Below are positions 56,201 to 63,008 of a stretch of DNA of 64,000 nucleotides, in pieces. The DNA is from Dasyornis broadbenti. Taxonomy: Eukaryota > Chordata > Aves > Passeriformes > Dasyornithidae. The stretch is from assembly GCA_013397935.1 (NCBI GenBank), contig VZRN01001305.1, forward strand, positions 1,331,492-1,395,491, written 5' to 3'. The position numbers were made by a program, and so were the translations under genes. The notes beneath the pieces were generated by a model that had not been told where the DNA came from, made no database searches, and was given only the letters and a program-made list of their open reading frames with translations. Positions within the stretch are counted from its first letter, which is position 1, and each line of letters starts with the position of its first letter.

Positions 56201-59200
56201 CAGATAAGTATAAACTGAGCTGGGTAAAAATTAACATTGCAAATGAAAAAAACAAGCATAATGATTTACTGTGGCAAAGAAGCTACCAAAGAAACATGCT
56301 GAACAAAATTGCTCCAGCTTATTTTACTCCCAGAAGCAACAGCTTCGATGTGAAAGCACATGCTGATGAGAAACACATAAAAGATAAACAAAAGAAAGAC
56401 ATGTATGTAGATTCCAAGCTCAAGTTTCAGCAGTTTAAATCTATATTTAACCTGTGGGAATGCACTGAGTGAATGAGTCCAAAACTTATCGCTCAGAATG
56501 AAAAAAAATGGGGTCACATGACCCTACTTTTCAGACAACAACAAGAAAAGTCACAACTTGGAGCCCCTGCTTCCAGTTCTGCCACTGACTGATTGTGCAA
56601 CTTGCAAGAAGTCACTCTGCCCCTCTATGCTGAACCTGCTTTATCTGTGGAGACACAGCTATTTCTCTCCCTGGAGATCAGCCTTCTGATCCAACTAACT
56701 GCATGAGCCCTGACAGCAGCCCAAAGGAGAGAATAAGATCTTTCCTTCTTGCAGCAACACAGGCTTAGCTCAGCTCAGGGCAATTATGAAACTGCACCTC
56801 AAGGATTTGGGAAGGCGAATAGATACTTTTTAGAATTACACCAACTTCTGACCTACTGGGAGTGTACAAAAGGCAGATTTTTTTTTTTCCCCCTAGCCTA
56901 AAAGCATGCTTAGACCAAGAGTAACTTCATACTCCCTACAAATCACAAAAACTAAATGTAACAAATAAGAATATCACAGTGAAACATCCCCCAACATTCA
57001 TTCTTTCTTCTACCAGCAACCCTTCCCATTCAGATGGAGTGTCAGCAAGGTTCAAACTTTAGATCTGTATTACAGTCTGTAACACTGGCTGGATGGGCAA
57101 AAGCCTGAAATGTTCCTGTGTAAAACAGAAGCATTGACACAGCTGTCCAGACATCACCCATAGACAATACAAGGGTTTTAAGCAACAGCAATGCAAAACT
57201 CTACTCCAGGATGTGTGTGCGAATGAATTCAGACCTTCTGGATATTAAGTAGTCCAGTGTTTAGACTGTTTCTTTTGGTACTGTCTACCACAGCACTATC
57301 ATTTGGAAATAAAGTTAGTAAATGACAGACAAGAAGCCTGTAAGTGGGCTGAAAATAAATGGGCTCAATCTCTTGCTCCTGGGAGGTTTTCAAATCTTGG
57401 CTAGAAAAAAACCATCATGGGCCTGATCTAGCATCAGCATCTTCCCACTACGAACAAGATGCTCGATTACACGACCTGCATGACCTTCCCCCATTCTGTG
57501 ATTTCTCAGTACAGAAGCAGCAGAAATCTCTCCACACTGCCCATTTGACTAAGACATAACAGAGCAATCACCAACAATATAAACTTTAACAAAGACAAAT
57601 GTCATATTCTGCACCTTAGACAGGGCAACCCTGGAAGTACAGACAGACTGGGGAACGAGAGGTTGGAGAGCAGCACCACAGAAAGGGACCTGGGGGTCCT
57701 GGTCAATGGTAAGTTGAATCTGAGTTGTTGTGCCCTGGCAGCCAGGAGGGCCAAGCGTGTCCTGGGGACATCAGGCAAAGCATCGCCAGCCAGGCAAGGG
57801 AGTGGAGTGTCCTGCTCCGCTCTGCACTGGGGCGGCCTCACCTCACCTCACCTGCTGGGGGCAGTTTTGGGTGCCACAGTATAAGAAAGACATTGAGCTG
57901 TTAGAGAGCATCCACAGGAGGGCAACAAAGAGGATGAAGGGCCTTGAGGGGAAGCTGTATGAGGAGTAGCTGAAGTCATTTGGTTTGTTCAGCCTGGAGG
58001 AGACTGAGGGAGACCTCACTGCAGTTACAACTTCCTTGTGAGGGGAAGAGAGGGGCAGACACTGATCTCTTCTCTGTGGTTGCCAGCGACACGACCTGAG
58101 GGAATGGCCTGAAGCTGTATCAGGAGAGGTTTAGGCTGGATATCAGGAAATGGTTCTTCCCCCAGAGGGTGGCTGGGCACTGGAACAGGGTCCTCTGGGA
58201 ACTGGTCACAGCACCAAGGGTGACAGAGCTCAAGATGTGTTTGGACAATGCTCTCAGGCACATGATGTGACTCTTGGGGCTGGTTCTGTGCAGGGCCAGG
58301 AGCTGGATTTCAATGATCCTCGTAGATTTCTTTCAACTCAGGATATTCTGTGATTCTATGAAACTAGTAAATGACTGACTGTAATGGTTACAACATAGAA
58401 AATCCTGCTACTGTCTGTTTTCTCAAGAACTCAAAAGCATATTGATTTGTAAAACCACTTCAGTTTAATTATAAAGTGGAGACAGTTCTGTTACATTCTC
58501 AGGCTAGTGCCTTAAGATTCTTTTCATGCTCTGTTAAAGGCTTAAGATCTTCATTAAAGTGTGTCTTTTCAGGCTTCACAGATGATCTGGGAAAACACGT
58601 TCTTACGATACAGTCAGACTGTTACTGTAATATTTATTAAATACAATTTCACAAAATCAACATTACATAGCAGAGGAAGTAGAAATGCAGAGAAGCTTTC
58701 ACTAATGGAATTCTGCTACATTAAAAAAACCCCAAACAATTAAACCCAAAGTCAGATACAAAATATCATTCACAGAAATGATCGCTTGATTTACCAGAGC
58801 CTCACTAAAGGGATCAGTAGCCCTTTTGATCAGCCACTTCAAGTGTTTGTTTATAAAGGAACAAAAGAAGATTTGTGTCTATTTGTTTTGTTGACTTGAT
58901 GCATTTTAAATAAAAAAGGCTCAATTTAGTTAAATCAAATGAAGGCAACCAGCTGTAAAAGAACTTAAACACATTACAATCAGCAGGCATACTATATGCC
59001 AGTAAAACCTACGATCTGTTTCTAGAAATGAACTAATTATTTTCATCCCCCTCCTCACTTTTCACAGTAGACACTGATATTCTAAAAATCAGAATCTCTT
59101 ACTTGACTTCAAGTGATTGATACCCTACTAAATCTCTCAATAAATTGTTGGAGTTGTTAGCTACCTTCATCTTCTCATCTCCCAGGTCAAGGCAACTACA

Positions 59201-62200
59201 ATGAATTATATGAAATTACATGACTGTGTTTCAAGATTTTTTGATCCATAATCTTTAACCAAAACAACAACAACAAAAAAGCATAATAAAATGTATCCAG
59301 TTCCTTCTATAAGCTTTACTCATGTTCAGGGATTAACTGCAAACATGTAGATGCCTGAAATCTATTCTCTTATTATCATATAATTTTTAGTTTGAAAATA
59401 TTTAGAGGAATAAAGATCTACTTCTTTTGATAAAATTGACCTGTGTTACAGCAGAGCATGACCTGCAGCTATCAGAGACAACAGTACAAGAGTGACTTGA
59501 CCAAGAGTAAAATCAAAAATTATAATTACAGACCACTGTTACCAGTAGAGACATATTTTAATACTGTCTGAAATGTAAAAATGGAAGGATGGATATTAGG
59601 TCATGAAATTAAGTGTCTCTTGATAAAAATTGAACACAGCAATACGTATTATTTGGATTCAGCAAACATTTGTTTTGATCTTACTAATGTGCTATATTTA
59701 ACAAAAAAATCAGCGCAGAGCAGTACATGAAAGAGATACCCACAGGCCCTGTTCTGCTACTCCTCACTTCATCTAAACTCTCCTGAGTGTCAGATGGTTG
59801 CGAATTACCAGAAGAGGCAAAAGATAATGTAATAACACACATTTTTGTAAAGATTACTTAATATCTGTTTTCCTCCCTTTAAATCATTATCTATTGTTCT
59901 TTGTTTCATCCACTCCCCAGCCTTCTTCCACGTGCCATGCTAGATCCCTGTATCACCACTCAGAATGCTCCCCCTTTCTGTAACATTCTCCCATACTAAA
60001 TATTTGATAGGCTAATAACAAAATTAGAATATTTGTCAGAATTCCTGATACTGCTATAAAAATTCTTGTAAATGGCATCAGCCTATAATAAAGTAACTAT
60101 AATAACAATCATTTATACACTGTTCTACTTAGAACATATTTTTTTTAATACACCTTTCACTGCAAATGAATTATGTGCAAGCTATGTTTTAAAACTGTTC
60201 CTGTTTTATTGTATATAAGCTCTTCATCCCCAATACTGCAAAGACTCAAGCACAAGCTGGAAATATATCAAGAAATACACAGGCAGAAAAATACATAAGA
60301 ACAGAAAGTTGGAAAGGGCAAGCTTTATACCCTTGAAATCACAAGAAATATTGTTATGTGATATTTTTATTAAGATGATCATGTTACAGACCAAAACCTA
60401 AACTTACAATGCATGAGGAAGAGTTGGTCGTGGGTATTTGGGCCTTTTTTTTTTGTCTCTTCTTATCCCAGTGTTCCACATTTGTGCTTAGACTTGACAG
60501 ACTTCTGGGCAAGATCTCACCAGGGCTTTGTATGAAACAACAAACTACTTCTCTGTCTCTCTCTTAGAAATATCTACATCTTCTATTTCATCTTAAGTTA
60601 TCTACATTTCTTAAGGCTCACTGCATATACCTCCATCTTGTCAGCTGGTCTCCTCTTGTCCACCTCCAATATCTCACAGTAATTCTAGTGCAGAAGTTCC
60701 TGTTTCTAGACTTAGAGTTCAAGTATCAAGACCTGCAGCATCATTTTTGTTCCACTTGAGATGATGAGAGGGATAGTATCTGGTGTTTTTAAGATATGCA
60801 TCCCACAACTTGCGGTTTAAGGAAAAATTAGCCAAGATCCTTTCGAACCATTCTATTTTCTTCTTCCCTTGTCATGAACTACTCCCAGAGAGGACAGTGT
60901 TAAAAGTGCAGTAGCTCACCATAAAATGGCATAAAACTGTCCCCAGTGGAATTCAAAAAGCTCTGAAATGCTGTCCATCTTTCAAGAGAAGTGTGCTTTG
61001 CACTTCAATTTTAGCCTTGCATACTTCACTATTTAGTTTTCCCTCAGGTCTTACATCAAGGGGCTCTGGCCTTGATGCAGCTGCAGCTCTTTTCCTGGGC
61101 ATGATATGGGGATAAGAATCTCACCCAGCAATTTGTCACCAGAGAATTATGCTTCCAATTATAATGAGAGATGAACCACTGAGTGCAGCAATATCAATCA
61201 GCAGAGTACATCATTTAAGTAAGGCAGGCTGCTCCTGTTCCAGTCTAAAAACAGCAGTGAGACGCACAAAACCACACTACGCTTTAAATGGTGGCTTTTC
61301 TTCCTCACAGCTCATGACACGATGGCCAGTGAGATTGAGAAGGGGGTAGAAGATCCACAGATATGGTCAGAAAGCGCATGAACTACTGACAGGAATGAAA
61401 GACTACTGAAAGCTGCATTTTTCTCAATATTATGAGCCCACAATCTACATTATACTATTAATTACTCTGCGCTTTCCACATGAGAATTTGGAGTCTGTAG
61501 CCCAGACAACTTAGGGCAGTGTTTTATTGTCAAGGCTTGTCCACCTTTGACATTCCAATTTCACAGAAAAAAATCTGAAGTTTTACTTTGCTTTTAGCTC
61601 CAAATTCAAACTTCTAAAACACACTCCAGAGTAAAAAAGGTACTGGTGAGAATGACCAGACAGAAGAAAGGGGAAGAGATTGAAGCTGTTTCACCCTTAA
61701 ACTAAACATTTTGATAAAAATAGATTTCTTTCTGATAATGATTTGGATTTGGCATTATTATAATATGACATGATCTAATAAAAGTTCTATCAAGTAGACT
61801 GTAACTGCATCATTTTAAGAAAAAGTTTAGTATTTTTAAGTATAAAAGGAAATCAGGACATGCAGTGACTGAGCTTTTAAGTAGATAAAAGTATTCAAAG
61901 ACAAAGGCAATACTCCCCTGCAACTTAGACACACTGCTGGTATCAGCTACAGTGCTGTGGCAGATCACGGAGGGAAGGGAAAAACATCCTCTCTTCTATC
62001 ACATTGCACAATAGATACAACACATCAAGTGTGCTGCAAGAAAATGCTACACTGTTCTTCCAGCTATAAAAGCTACCCCACTGTACTGTAAAAATGTACC
62101 AAAAAGGAAAATATGTAGACTGTAAAAATCAAATGAAAAGGTCAGGTCATGTCAAAAGACTGGACATCAGGGGAAATTTTTTGGAAAGATTTTTCACAAA

Positions 62201-63008
62201 GGAATGGGAGAGCCAGTGTTCACTGGCCTGCTCTATCACTTTAGGTCATTAAAATCCCATTATCCACCACGTGATATGGACAAAATCCTATTCCCCAGTG
62301 GAGAATTGAAAGAGAGTTTGAAAATGAGGCAACAGAGAAAGAGATTTTTTTTTAATCAGATGGTAAGAACTACAGAATATTCAGAAGTTTAAGGGAAAAT
62401 ATGGCCTTGCAAATCAATAGCCTAGAAGTTTGTGACAACTGCTGATGGAAATTCTAAATAAACACAAAATATTTGTGCATATGTGTGTTTTGTTTAAAAC
62501 ACTTTCATTTGCTTCTTGTGAAACTTTATGTATGATGAGATCAGAGTTCATGGAATAAATAATTAAGTGTTACTATTCTTGACTGAAACAAGAATTATTT
62601 TTCTTGCTACAGAAGCAAACCGTTCAAAGAGGCAAAAGTCATGAGGGGCTTCTTGTTTTCAACCACAGTTTTACCAAACAACCCTGTGCATGATACATAA
62701 ATAAGCCTTTGGAGTTTAAGTGCATACAATTACAATGTAGCAAGTCCCATTAATTTCTTGAAAAAAATTCCCATACAGAATATAAAACAATTACTTTTAA
62801 CACAAAATTATTTTGGTATTACATTACTGTTACCAAGACACAGTAGTAGAAGAATGGCCTTTTTATTTTTCTGGCCAATTTCCTAGTTCACACCATAAAA
62901 GGAAAAAATTAGGGGGAAAAAAAAAAAGAAAAAGAAGGGAAGAATAAATAGAGAAATACAGTTCTTACCCTGAAGAGCGGCAGTCTGGTTTATTTCTTTC
63001 TGAGCGAT
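2138..63008 (-). CDS. SH3D19: SH3D19 (SH3 domain-containing protein 19, EVE-1) gene, overall span; 5' end outside the window
   Basis: This entry is the full coding extent; the exons are listed separately. SH3D19 is a multi-SH3 adaptor known to bind the cytoplasmic tails of ADAM metalloproteases and to affect shedding of EGFR ligands; links to endosomal and actin-related traffic are also reported. Nineteen exons with GT/AG borders join in unbroken phase into 995 codons plus a stop. The order is a basic Ser/Arg-rich start, a proline-rich half (residues about 40-690), and four clear SH3 domains at about 708-762, 785-840, 868-924 and 943-994. Identity rests on domain order, the LISFDDDVLP segment, and close agreement with the mammalian protein as I remember it. 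The true N-terminus and promoter lie beyond 64000. Intron phases agree at every junction, which makes a processed copy or wrong assembly of the model unlikely. Confidence 0.95.
2255..3532 (-). other. SH3D19 intron within SH3-5
   Basis: Ordinary AT-rich intron with GTAAGT and TTACAG ends. I saw no further exon or repeat in it. Confidence 0.75.
3533..3630 (-). CDS. SH3D19: SH3D19 exon (98 nt), first half of SH3-5
   Basis: CATGTTCTGCAG precedes the exon and GTAAGT follows. It encodes a short linker and then KAKALYDFHGENEDELSFK, the canonical ALYDF and RT-loop acidic residues. Phase 1 to 0. SH3-5 is the only one of the four clear domains split in the middle of its RT-loop region. Confidence 0.95.
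3631..4242 (-). other. SH3D19 intron between SH3-4 and SH3-5
   Basis: Ordinary intron of about 0.6 kb; nothing else recognised. Confidence 0.75.
4243..4429 (-). CDS. SH3D19: SH3D19 exon (187 nt), complete SH3-4
   Basis: CACTTGAATAG precedes the exon and GTACAG follows. It encodes NNRHSVEWCEALHDFTAETK, then DDLSFKKGD, ILEQVDLEWYRGR and EGIFPAVFVQ. ALHDF replaces ALYDY, and the last motif is FPAVFV, lacking both the Asn and Tyr of the consensus. Phase 0 to 1. Confidence 0.96.
4927..4979 (-). CDS. SH3D19: SH3D19 linker exon (53 nt) between SH3-3 and SH3-4
   Basis: TTACTTATGTAG precedes the exon and GTAATA follows. Phase 1 to 0; it reads TETALKNKVEVSSSLPQ after a shared glycine. It was found because the exons on either side have incompatible phases without it, and the SLPQ ending resembles the family's linker. 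Confidence 0.85.
5112..5143. repeat. T-rich homopolymer tract
   Basis: A run of T interrupted by single A bases, about 32 bases, between two SH3D19 exons; an A-run in the transcript. Confidence 0.85.
5268..5455 (-). CDS. SH3D19: SH3D19 exon (188 nt), complete SH3-3
   Basis: TTTGTTTGTGCAG precedes the exon and GTAGGA follows. The whole SH3-3 lies in this exon: CVARFEYIGDQKDELSFSEG, then EEYV-like strand KEYVNAEWAKGE and TSGIFPLNFVEVIED. The groove Trp is present but its usual aromatic neighbour is Ala. Phase 2 to 1. Confidence 0.96.
5456..6783 (-). other. SH3D19 intron before SH3-3
   Basis: AT-rich intron of 1.3 kb. No additional exon is needed for phase, and no known repeat was seen. Confidence 0.75.
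6784..6842 (-). CDS. SH3D19: SH3D19 linker exon (59 nt) between SH3-2 and SH3-3
   Basis: CTGTTTTATTAG precedes the exon and GTGAGT follows. It encodes IDVPEEANRKKIPSSSRCS and the split lysine opening KGPRCVARFEY in the next exon. Phase 0 to 2. The linker is polar and basic, with no domain. Confidence 0.9.
6843..9182 (-). other. SH3D19 intron after SH3-2
   Basis: Intron of 2.3 kb with GTATGT and TTATTAG ends. Only chance reading frames are present. A CAG-rich spot (AGCAGCAGCAGCATGTAGCAGCAG type) lies near 8210-8235. Confidence 0.7.
9183..9313 (-). CDS. SH3D19: SH3D19 exon (131 nt), main part of SH3-2
   Basis: TTGTCTTACAG precedes the exon and GTATGT follows. The body of SH3-2 is visible: DDLDLHSGD (RT loop), LLEKIDAEWYRGK with the binding-groove Trp, and GIFPANFVKVV. 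The usual Tyr of the FPxNYV element is Phe. Phase 1 to 0. It completes the domain begun in the preceding exon. Confidence 0.96.
9628..9700 (-). CDS. SH3D19: SH3D19 exon (73 nt), start of SH3-2
   Basis: TTGTTGTTGTCAG precedes the exon and GTAAGT follows. It encodes ESNQPLKVSDTSG and then PHAVVLHDFSA, the first strand of SH3-2 with LHDF in the place of ALYDY. Starts in phase 0, ends in phase 1. The acceptor phase decides that any exon spliced before it must end in phase 0. Confidence 0.93.
10653..10790 (-). CDS. SH3D19: SH3D19 SH3-1 second-half exon with a lost splice donor
   Basis: This 138-nt segment is open in phase 0 and reads HRDILLMEQSKSNYLECQ, with KIITPLAEYP further on. It is clearly related to the family's SH3-1, where I recall RGDVLVML and NYLECQKGE. 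Decay is suggested by the acceptor CCTCATAG with a poor pyrimidine tract, by HRD where RGD is expected, and by one codon apparently missing. The expected donor after AAG reads ATAAGC instead of GTAAGC. The nearby GT sites tested (10674-10673 and 10644-10643) put the next exon out of frame and reach a TGA six codons in. Both flanking junctions are phase 0, so skipping is silent for the frame. Whether it is still spliced in is unknown. Confidence 0.5.
10976..11044 (-). CDS. SH3D19: SH3D19 exon (69 nt), first half of the degenerate SH3-1
   Basis: CTGTTCAAG precedes the exon and GTAAGG follows. It encodes 23 residues, VPVPRGVAKEDCLP through GELSCK, in phase 0 to 0. A second GTAAG lies five bases earlier, but using it would lose the frame and the GELSCK ending that I recall in the family. 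The segment stands where an SH3 ALYDY strand should be but lacks that motif; it seems weak in the family generally. Confidence 0.88.
11045..12220 (-). other. SH3D19 intron, 1.2 kb
   Basis: AT-rich with runs of alternating TA/CA near 11960-11990. No other feature recognised. Confidence 0.7.
12221..12485 (-). CDS. SH3D19: SH3D19 proline-rich exon (265 nt) before the SH3 array
   Basis: The acceptor is AATTTTTAG and the donor GTGAGAG. The 88 codons after the split Arg start PVDGKIIPARPPPPK and include a near-repeat, PARPPPPKSV and PGRPPPPKLS. A basic serine-rich middle (SRSSSDIAS) follows, and the exon ends ALPPRPKPGHPLYNKYM. The doubled RPPPPK motif and LPPRPKPG are strong SH3-ligand-like segments just upstream of the SH3 domains, so intramolecular binding is plausible. 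Phase ends at 0. Confidence 0.95.
12486..14459 (-). other. SH3D19 intron, 2.0 kb
   Basis: Contains a short ATT-rich stretch near 13757-13780. Nothing else was recognised and phase needs no further exon. Confidence 0.7.
14460..14518 (-). CDS. SH3D19: SH3D19 linker exon (59 nt)
   Basis: ATGGTTGTAG precedes the exon and GTGAGT follows. Phase 0 to phase 2; it encodes ELDHSEQSGVPQLEPLLPP and the split arginine that opens the next exon. The proline run LLPPRP is formed across the junction, which supports the join. Confidence 0.9.
14519..16685 (-). other. SH3D19 intron, 2.2 kb
   Basis: No exon, repeat family or RNA gene recognised on either strand. Confidence 0.7.
16686..16798 (-). CDS. SH3D19: SH3D19 linker exon (113 nt)
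   Basis: TTTTTTACAG precedes the exon and GTAAG follows. From phase 1 to phase 0 it reads LNDIPHSPPPLPAEKPIG and ends SSSDLVKKG. The SPPPLPAEKP stretch is a candidate SH3 ligand. No folded domain is recognised. Confidence 0.93.
17926..17951. repeat. 13-bp tandem duplication
   Basis: TGGATCAGTTCAA occurs twice head to tail with no spacer. Confidence 0.9.
18226..18370. repeat. A-rich (CAAA)-type low-complexity tract
   Basis: About 145 bases composed almost only of A and C, with AAAC, AAAAC and AACCCC units. Such tracts are common in bird introns. Confidence 0.85.
18548..18640. repeat. T-rich (TTTG)-type low-complexity tract
   Basis: T and G dominate (GTTTTGTTTGTTTATTGGGG). It is roughly the complement of the A-rich tract 180 bases to the left. 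Confidence 0.75.
20339..20446 (-). CDS. SH3D19: SH3D19 exon (108 nt) with a DPF motif
   Basis: CCCCCTTTTAG precedes the exon and GTAAGT follows. Phase 1 to phase 1, so it could be skipped without a frame change. It encodes (D)PFQFLTKNEP and ends RKPTVIRIPAKPGK. The D of the DPF motif is split across the 10.9 kb intron. DPF motifs bind the AP-2 appendage in endocytic proteins, which would suit reported traffic roles, but that use here is inferred. Confidence 0.94.
25492..25640 (-). mobile_element. Possible old CR1 3' remnant, minus orientation
   Basis: CCTTCAGGAGGTCTCTAATC, AGACCTCCTGCCTAGAACAG and TAACCTGGTCTGACTTCAAA resemble, in order, the reverse complement of an old CR1 tail. Tentative. 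Confidence 0.4.
26608..26647. repeat. (TTTC)n pyrimidine tract
   Basis: Forty bases of T and C with TTTC units. Confidence 0.85.
26868..26896. repeat. (CAGA)/(GATA) tetranucleotide microsatellite
   Basis: CAGACAGACAG passes into ATAGATAGATAGATA, a short compound repeat. Confidence 0.85.
29930..30460. mobile_element. Avian LTR-type interspersed repeat, internally deleted
   Basis: The stretch opens TGTGGTAGGTTAACTCTGGC and continues with CTCATGGGTTGAGATAAG, CAGAGATCACTCACCAG, TTTATTACCAATCAAATCAG and GTCAGTTCATCACACATTGT. It closes with GAAGCTTCTGGCAGCTTCTC and AAAGCCAATAGA. From memory this is a dispersed LTR of an endogenous retrovirus family in birds, longer when intact; a central part seems to be missing near 30370. 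No viral coding region is present. Family name not assigned; no clear target-site duplication seen. Confidence 0.6.
31329..32324 (-). CDS. SH3D19: SH3D19 large proline-rich exon (996 nt)
   Basis: This exon encodes about 331 residues. It starts in phase 1 after TATTAG and ends in phase 1 before GTAAGAAG. Many class I/II SH3-ligand-like or PxxP segments are visible, including SPLKPPRPPA, PVPKPRSR, KKPVVAPKP, ELPKKPKPG, VPAPRP and SPPRPSVP, plus an acidic LISFDDDVLP block near the end. The region should bind other SH3 proteins or fold back on the gene's own SH3 domains. The ATG at 32016-32014 (MDSMSTERSQNSIV) matches the start of the shorter mammalian isoform as I remember it, so a second N-terminus is possible. 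The acceptor is a NAGNAG, so one alanine may be optional. Confidence 0.96.
32325..32929 (-). other. SH3D19 intron, 0.6 kb
   Basis: Short intron beginning GTGAGG and ending in the TATTAGCAG double acceptor; no other content. Confidence 0.75.
32930..33131 (-). CDS. SH3D19: SH3D19 exon (202 nt) carrying a PPxY motif
   Basis: CTATTTTGTAG precedes the exon and GTGAGG follows. It starts in phase 0 and ends in phase 1. The first residues, LPPSYEQVIKEI, contain PPSY, a PPxY motif of the kind bound by WW domains such as those of NEDD4-family ubiquitin ligases. A low-complexity Asn/Ala run and a TQTDFPEEL segment follow. The WW interaction is inferred from the motif alone. Confidence 0.92.
33363..33510 (-). 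CDS. SH3D19: SH3D19 exon (148 nt), N-terminal linker
   Basis: CTTCAATTCCAG precedes the exon and GTGAGC follows. Beginning in phase 2 and ending in phase 0, it reads RPEITIVAAEPLRPSSWFPG and continues to HLPAE. It is rich in Pro, Ser and Gln with no recognised domain. The PEITIVAAEPL segment looks like a conserved linear motif, but I cannot name its partner. Confidence 0.9.
33511..34723 (-). other. SH3D19 intron, 1.2 kb
   Basis: A moderately GC-rich stretch at about 33950-34200 gives overlapping chance reading frames on both strands, with no recognisable protein. Confidence 0.7.
34724..34766 (-). CDS. SH3D19: SH3D19 exon (43 nt), Ser/Arg-rich segment
   Basis: TTTCTTTAAATAG precedes the exon and GTATG follows it. 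It encodes SRTSSHSDQQRDR, flanked by codons shared with both neighbours, and runs from phase 1 to phase 2. The composition (Ser, Arg, Asp, Gln) suggests a disordered, possibly phosphorylated region near the N-terminus. Skipping would break the frame. Confidence 0.85.
34767..41763 (-). other. SH3D19 intron, 7.0 kb, containing the optional 41-nt exon
   Basis: Apart from the candidate exon at 35668-35708 I see a 16-bp direct repeat (TAGTGTCAATGAGGCA at 37734 and 37760) and AT-rich sequence near 40.7 kb. No other exon or gene recognised. Confidence 0.65.
35668..35708 (-). CDS. SH3D19: Candidate alternative or poison exon of SH3D19 (41 nt)
   Basis: An excellent pyrimidine tract ending in TTTCCTCTAG precedes this segment and GAG|GTATGT ends it. 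Placed between the 41-nt and 43-nt exons it shifts the frame and leads to a TAG in the following exons. Used in place of the upstream 41-nt exon it reads into an internal TAG. One ATG (35683-35681) opens the correct frame, giving MPCRR followed by the normal 43-nt exon. It could be an alternative start exon or an exon that triggers nonsense-mediated decay. Its role is inference; the splice signals are visible. Confidence 0.45.
41764..41804 (-). CDS. SH3D19: SH3D19 micro-exon (41 nt)
   Basis: A long pyrimidine tract ending in CTTCAATAAG precedes the exon and GTAAGT follows it. In the phase set by its neighbours it encodes QGPLSSIRAAIKR, then shares a serine codon (T|CT) with the 43-nt exon. 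Basic residues dominate. It begins in phase 2 and ends in phase 1. Both borders and both phases fit, so I regard it as real although it is short. Confidence 0.8.
46112..46126. repeat. (AC)n microsatellite
   Basis: About seven AC units inside the 21 kb intron. Confidence 0.85.
50166..50197. repeat. Perfect 13-bp inverted repeat with 6-base loop
   Basis: The arms TTCCTTCTACAAT and ATTGTAGAAGGAA are exact reverse complements separated by GTAAAT. It is directly preceded by an A-run. Confidence 0.92.
50522..50557. repeat. 18-bp tandem duplication
   Basis: ACCTGTCTTTCCAGAAAG is present twice in direct tandem, exact in both copies. Confidence 0.92.
52122..52658 (+). mobile_element. CR1 LINE fragment (3' portion), copy A
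   Basis: The sequence follows the common CR1 3' region: GTGGAGTGCTGCGTCCAGTT, GGGCTCCTCAGTACAAGA, GGAAGTTCCACCTGAACATG and AGATATTCAAG. It is 5' truncated as usual. The last bases before the next copy are diverged, and the terminal tail is missing at the junction with copy B. Confidence 0.88.
52659..53143 (+). mobile_element. CR1 LINE fragment, copy B, lacking its 3' end
   Basis: GAGTGGTTGGAAAACTGCCT, AGGTGGCCAAGAAGGCCAAT, CAGGTTTGGGCCCCTCACTA and TAGCCTGGAGAAA are recognisable CR1 segments. The order puts it further 5' in the element than copy A. It stops near a CTTCAAGTTGCACC segment with no CR1 tail, suggesting a later deletion or rearrangement. Confidence 0.82.
53612..53925 (-). mobile_element. 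CR1 LINE 3' end, minus orientation, copy C
   Basis: On the plus strand it begins TCATAGAATCATAAAATCAT followed by GGGTTGGAAGAGACCTT, the reverse complement of a CR1 tail. It continues through CTCCACCACCTCCCTG and CAGTGAAAAAGTTTTTTCTA. Short, 5' truncated. Confidence 0.88.
57380..57515 (+). mobile_element. Possible old CR1 3' remnant
   Basis: GGGAGGTTTTCAAATCTTGG, CTGATCTAGCATCAGC and CCATTCTGTGATTTC occur in the order expected for a decayed CR1 tail. Divergence is high, so this is tentative. Confidence 0.4.
57597..58362 (+). mobile_element. CR1 LINE 3' portion with intact tail, copy D
   Basis: Matches the CR1 type with AAAGGGACCTGGGGGTCCTG, GGGGGCAGTTTTGGGTGCCA, GGCACTGATCTCTTCTCTGT and AACGCTCTCAGG-like CAATGCTCTCAGGCACATGA. 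It ends in GGATATTCTGTGATTCTATG. The best-preserved copy here; the reverse transcriptase reading frame is broken by stops. Confidence 0.93.
62969..63008 (-). CDS. SH3D19: SH3D19 micro-exon (40 nt), most upstream coding exon seen
   Basis: The exon is preceded by TTTCTCACAG and followed by GTAAGA. It starts in phase 1 and ends in phase 2, and reads RSERNKPDCRSSG after the first split codon. Its length is not a multiple of three, so skipping would break the frame. Phase matches the 41-nt exon 21 kb downstream. An exon ending in phase 1 must exist upstream, outside the window. It was chosen for splice-site quality and phase rather than a known domain; the segment is low complexity, charged and probably disordered. 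Confidence 0.75.

Larger units (their letters stand above)
41805..62968 (-). other. SH3D19 intron, 21.2 kb
   Basis: The longest intron in the window. It contains a CR1 cluster (52.1-53.9 and 57.4-58.4 kb), a CA microsatellite, a perfect hairpin at 50.17 kb and an 18-bp tandem duplication. The phases of the two bordering exons match directly, so no missing exon is implied. Confidence 0.65.

Noticed and set aside
57602..58353. Reading frames of 67-79 codons
   Set aside because: They are pieces of CR1 copy D in different frames, with no continuous protein.
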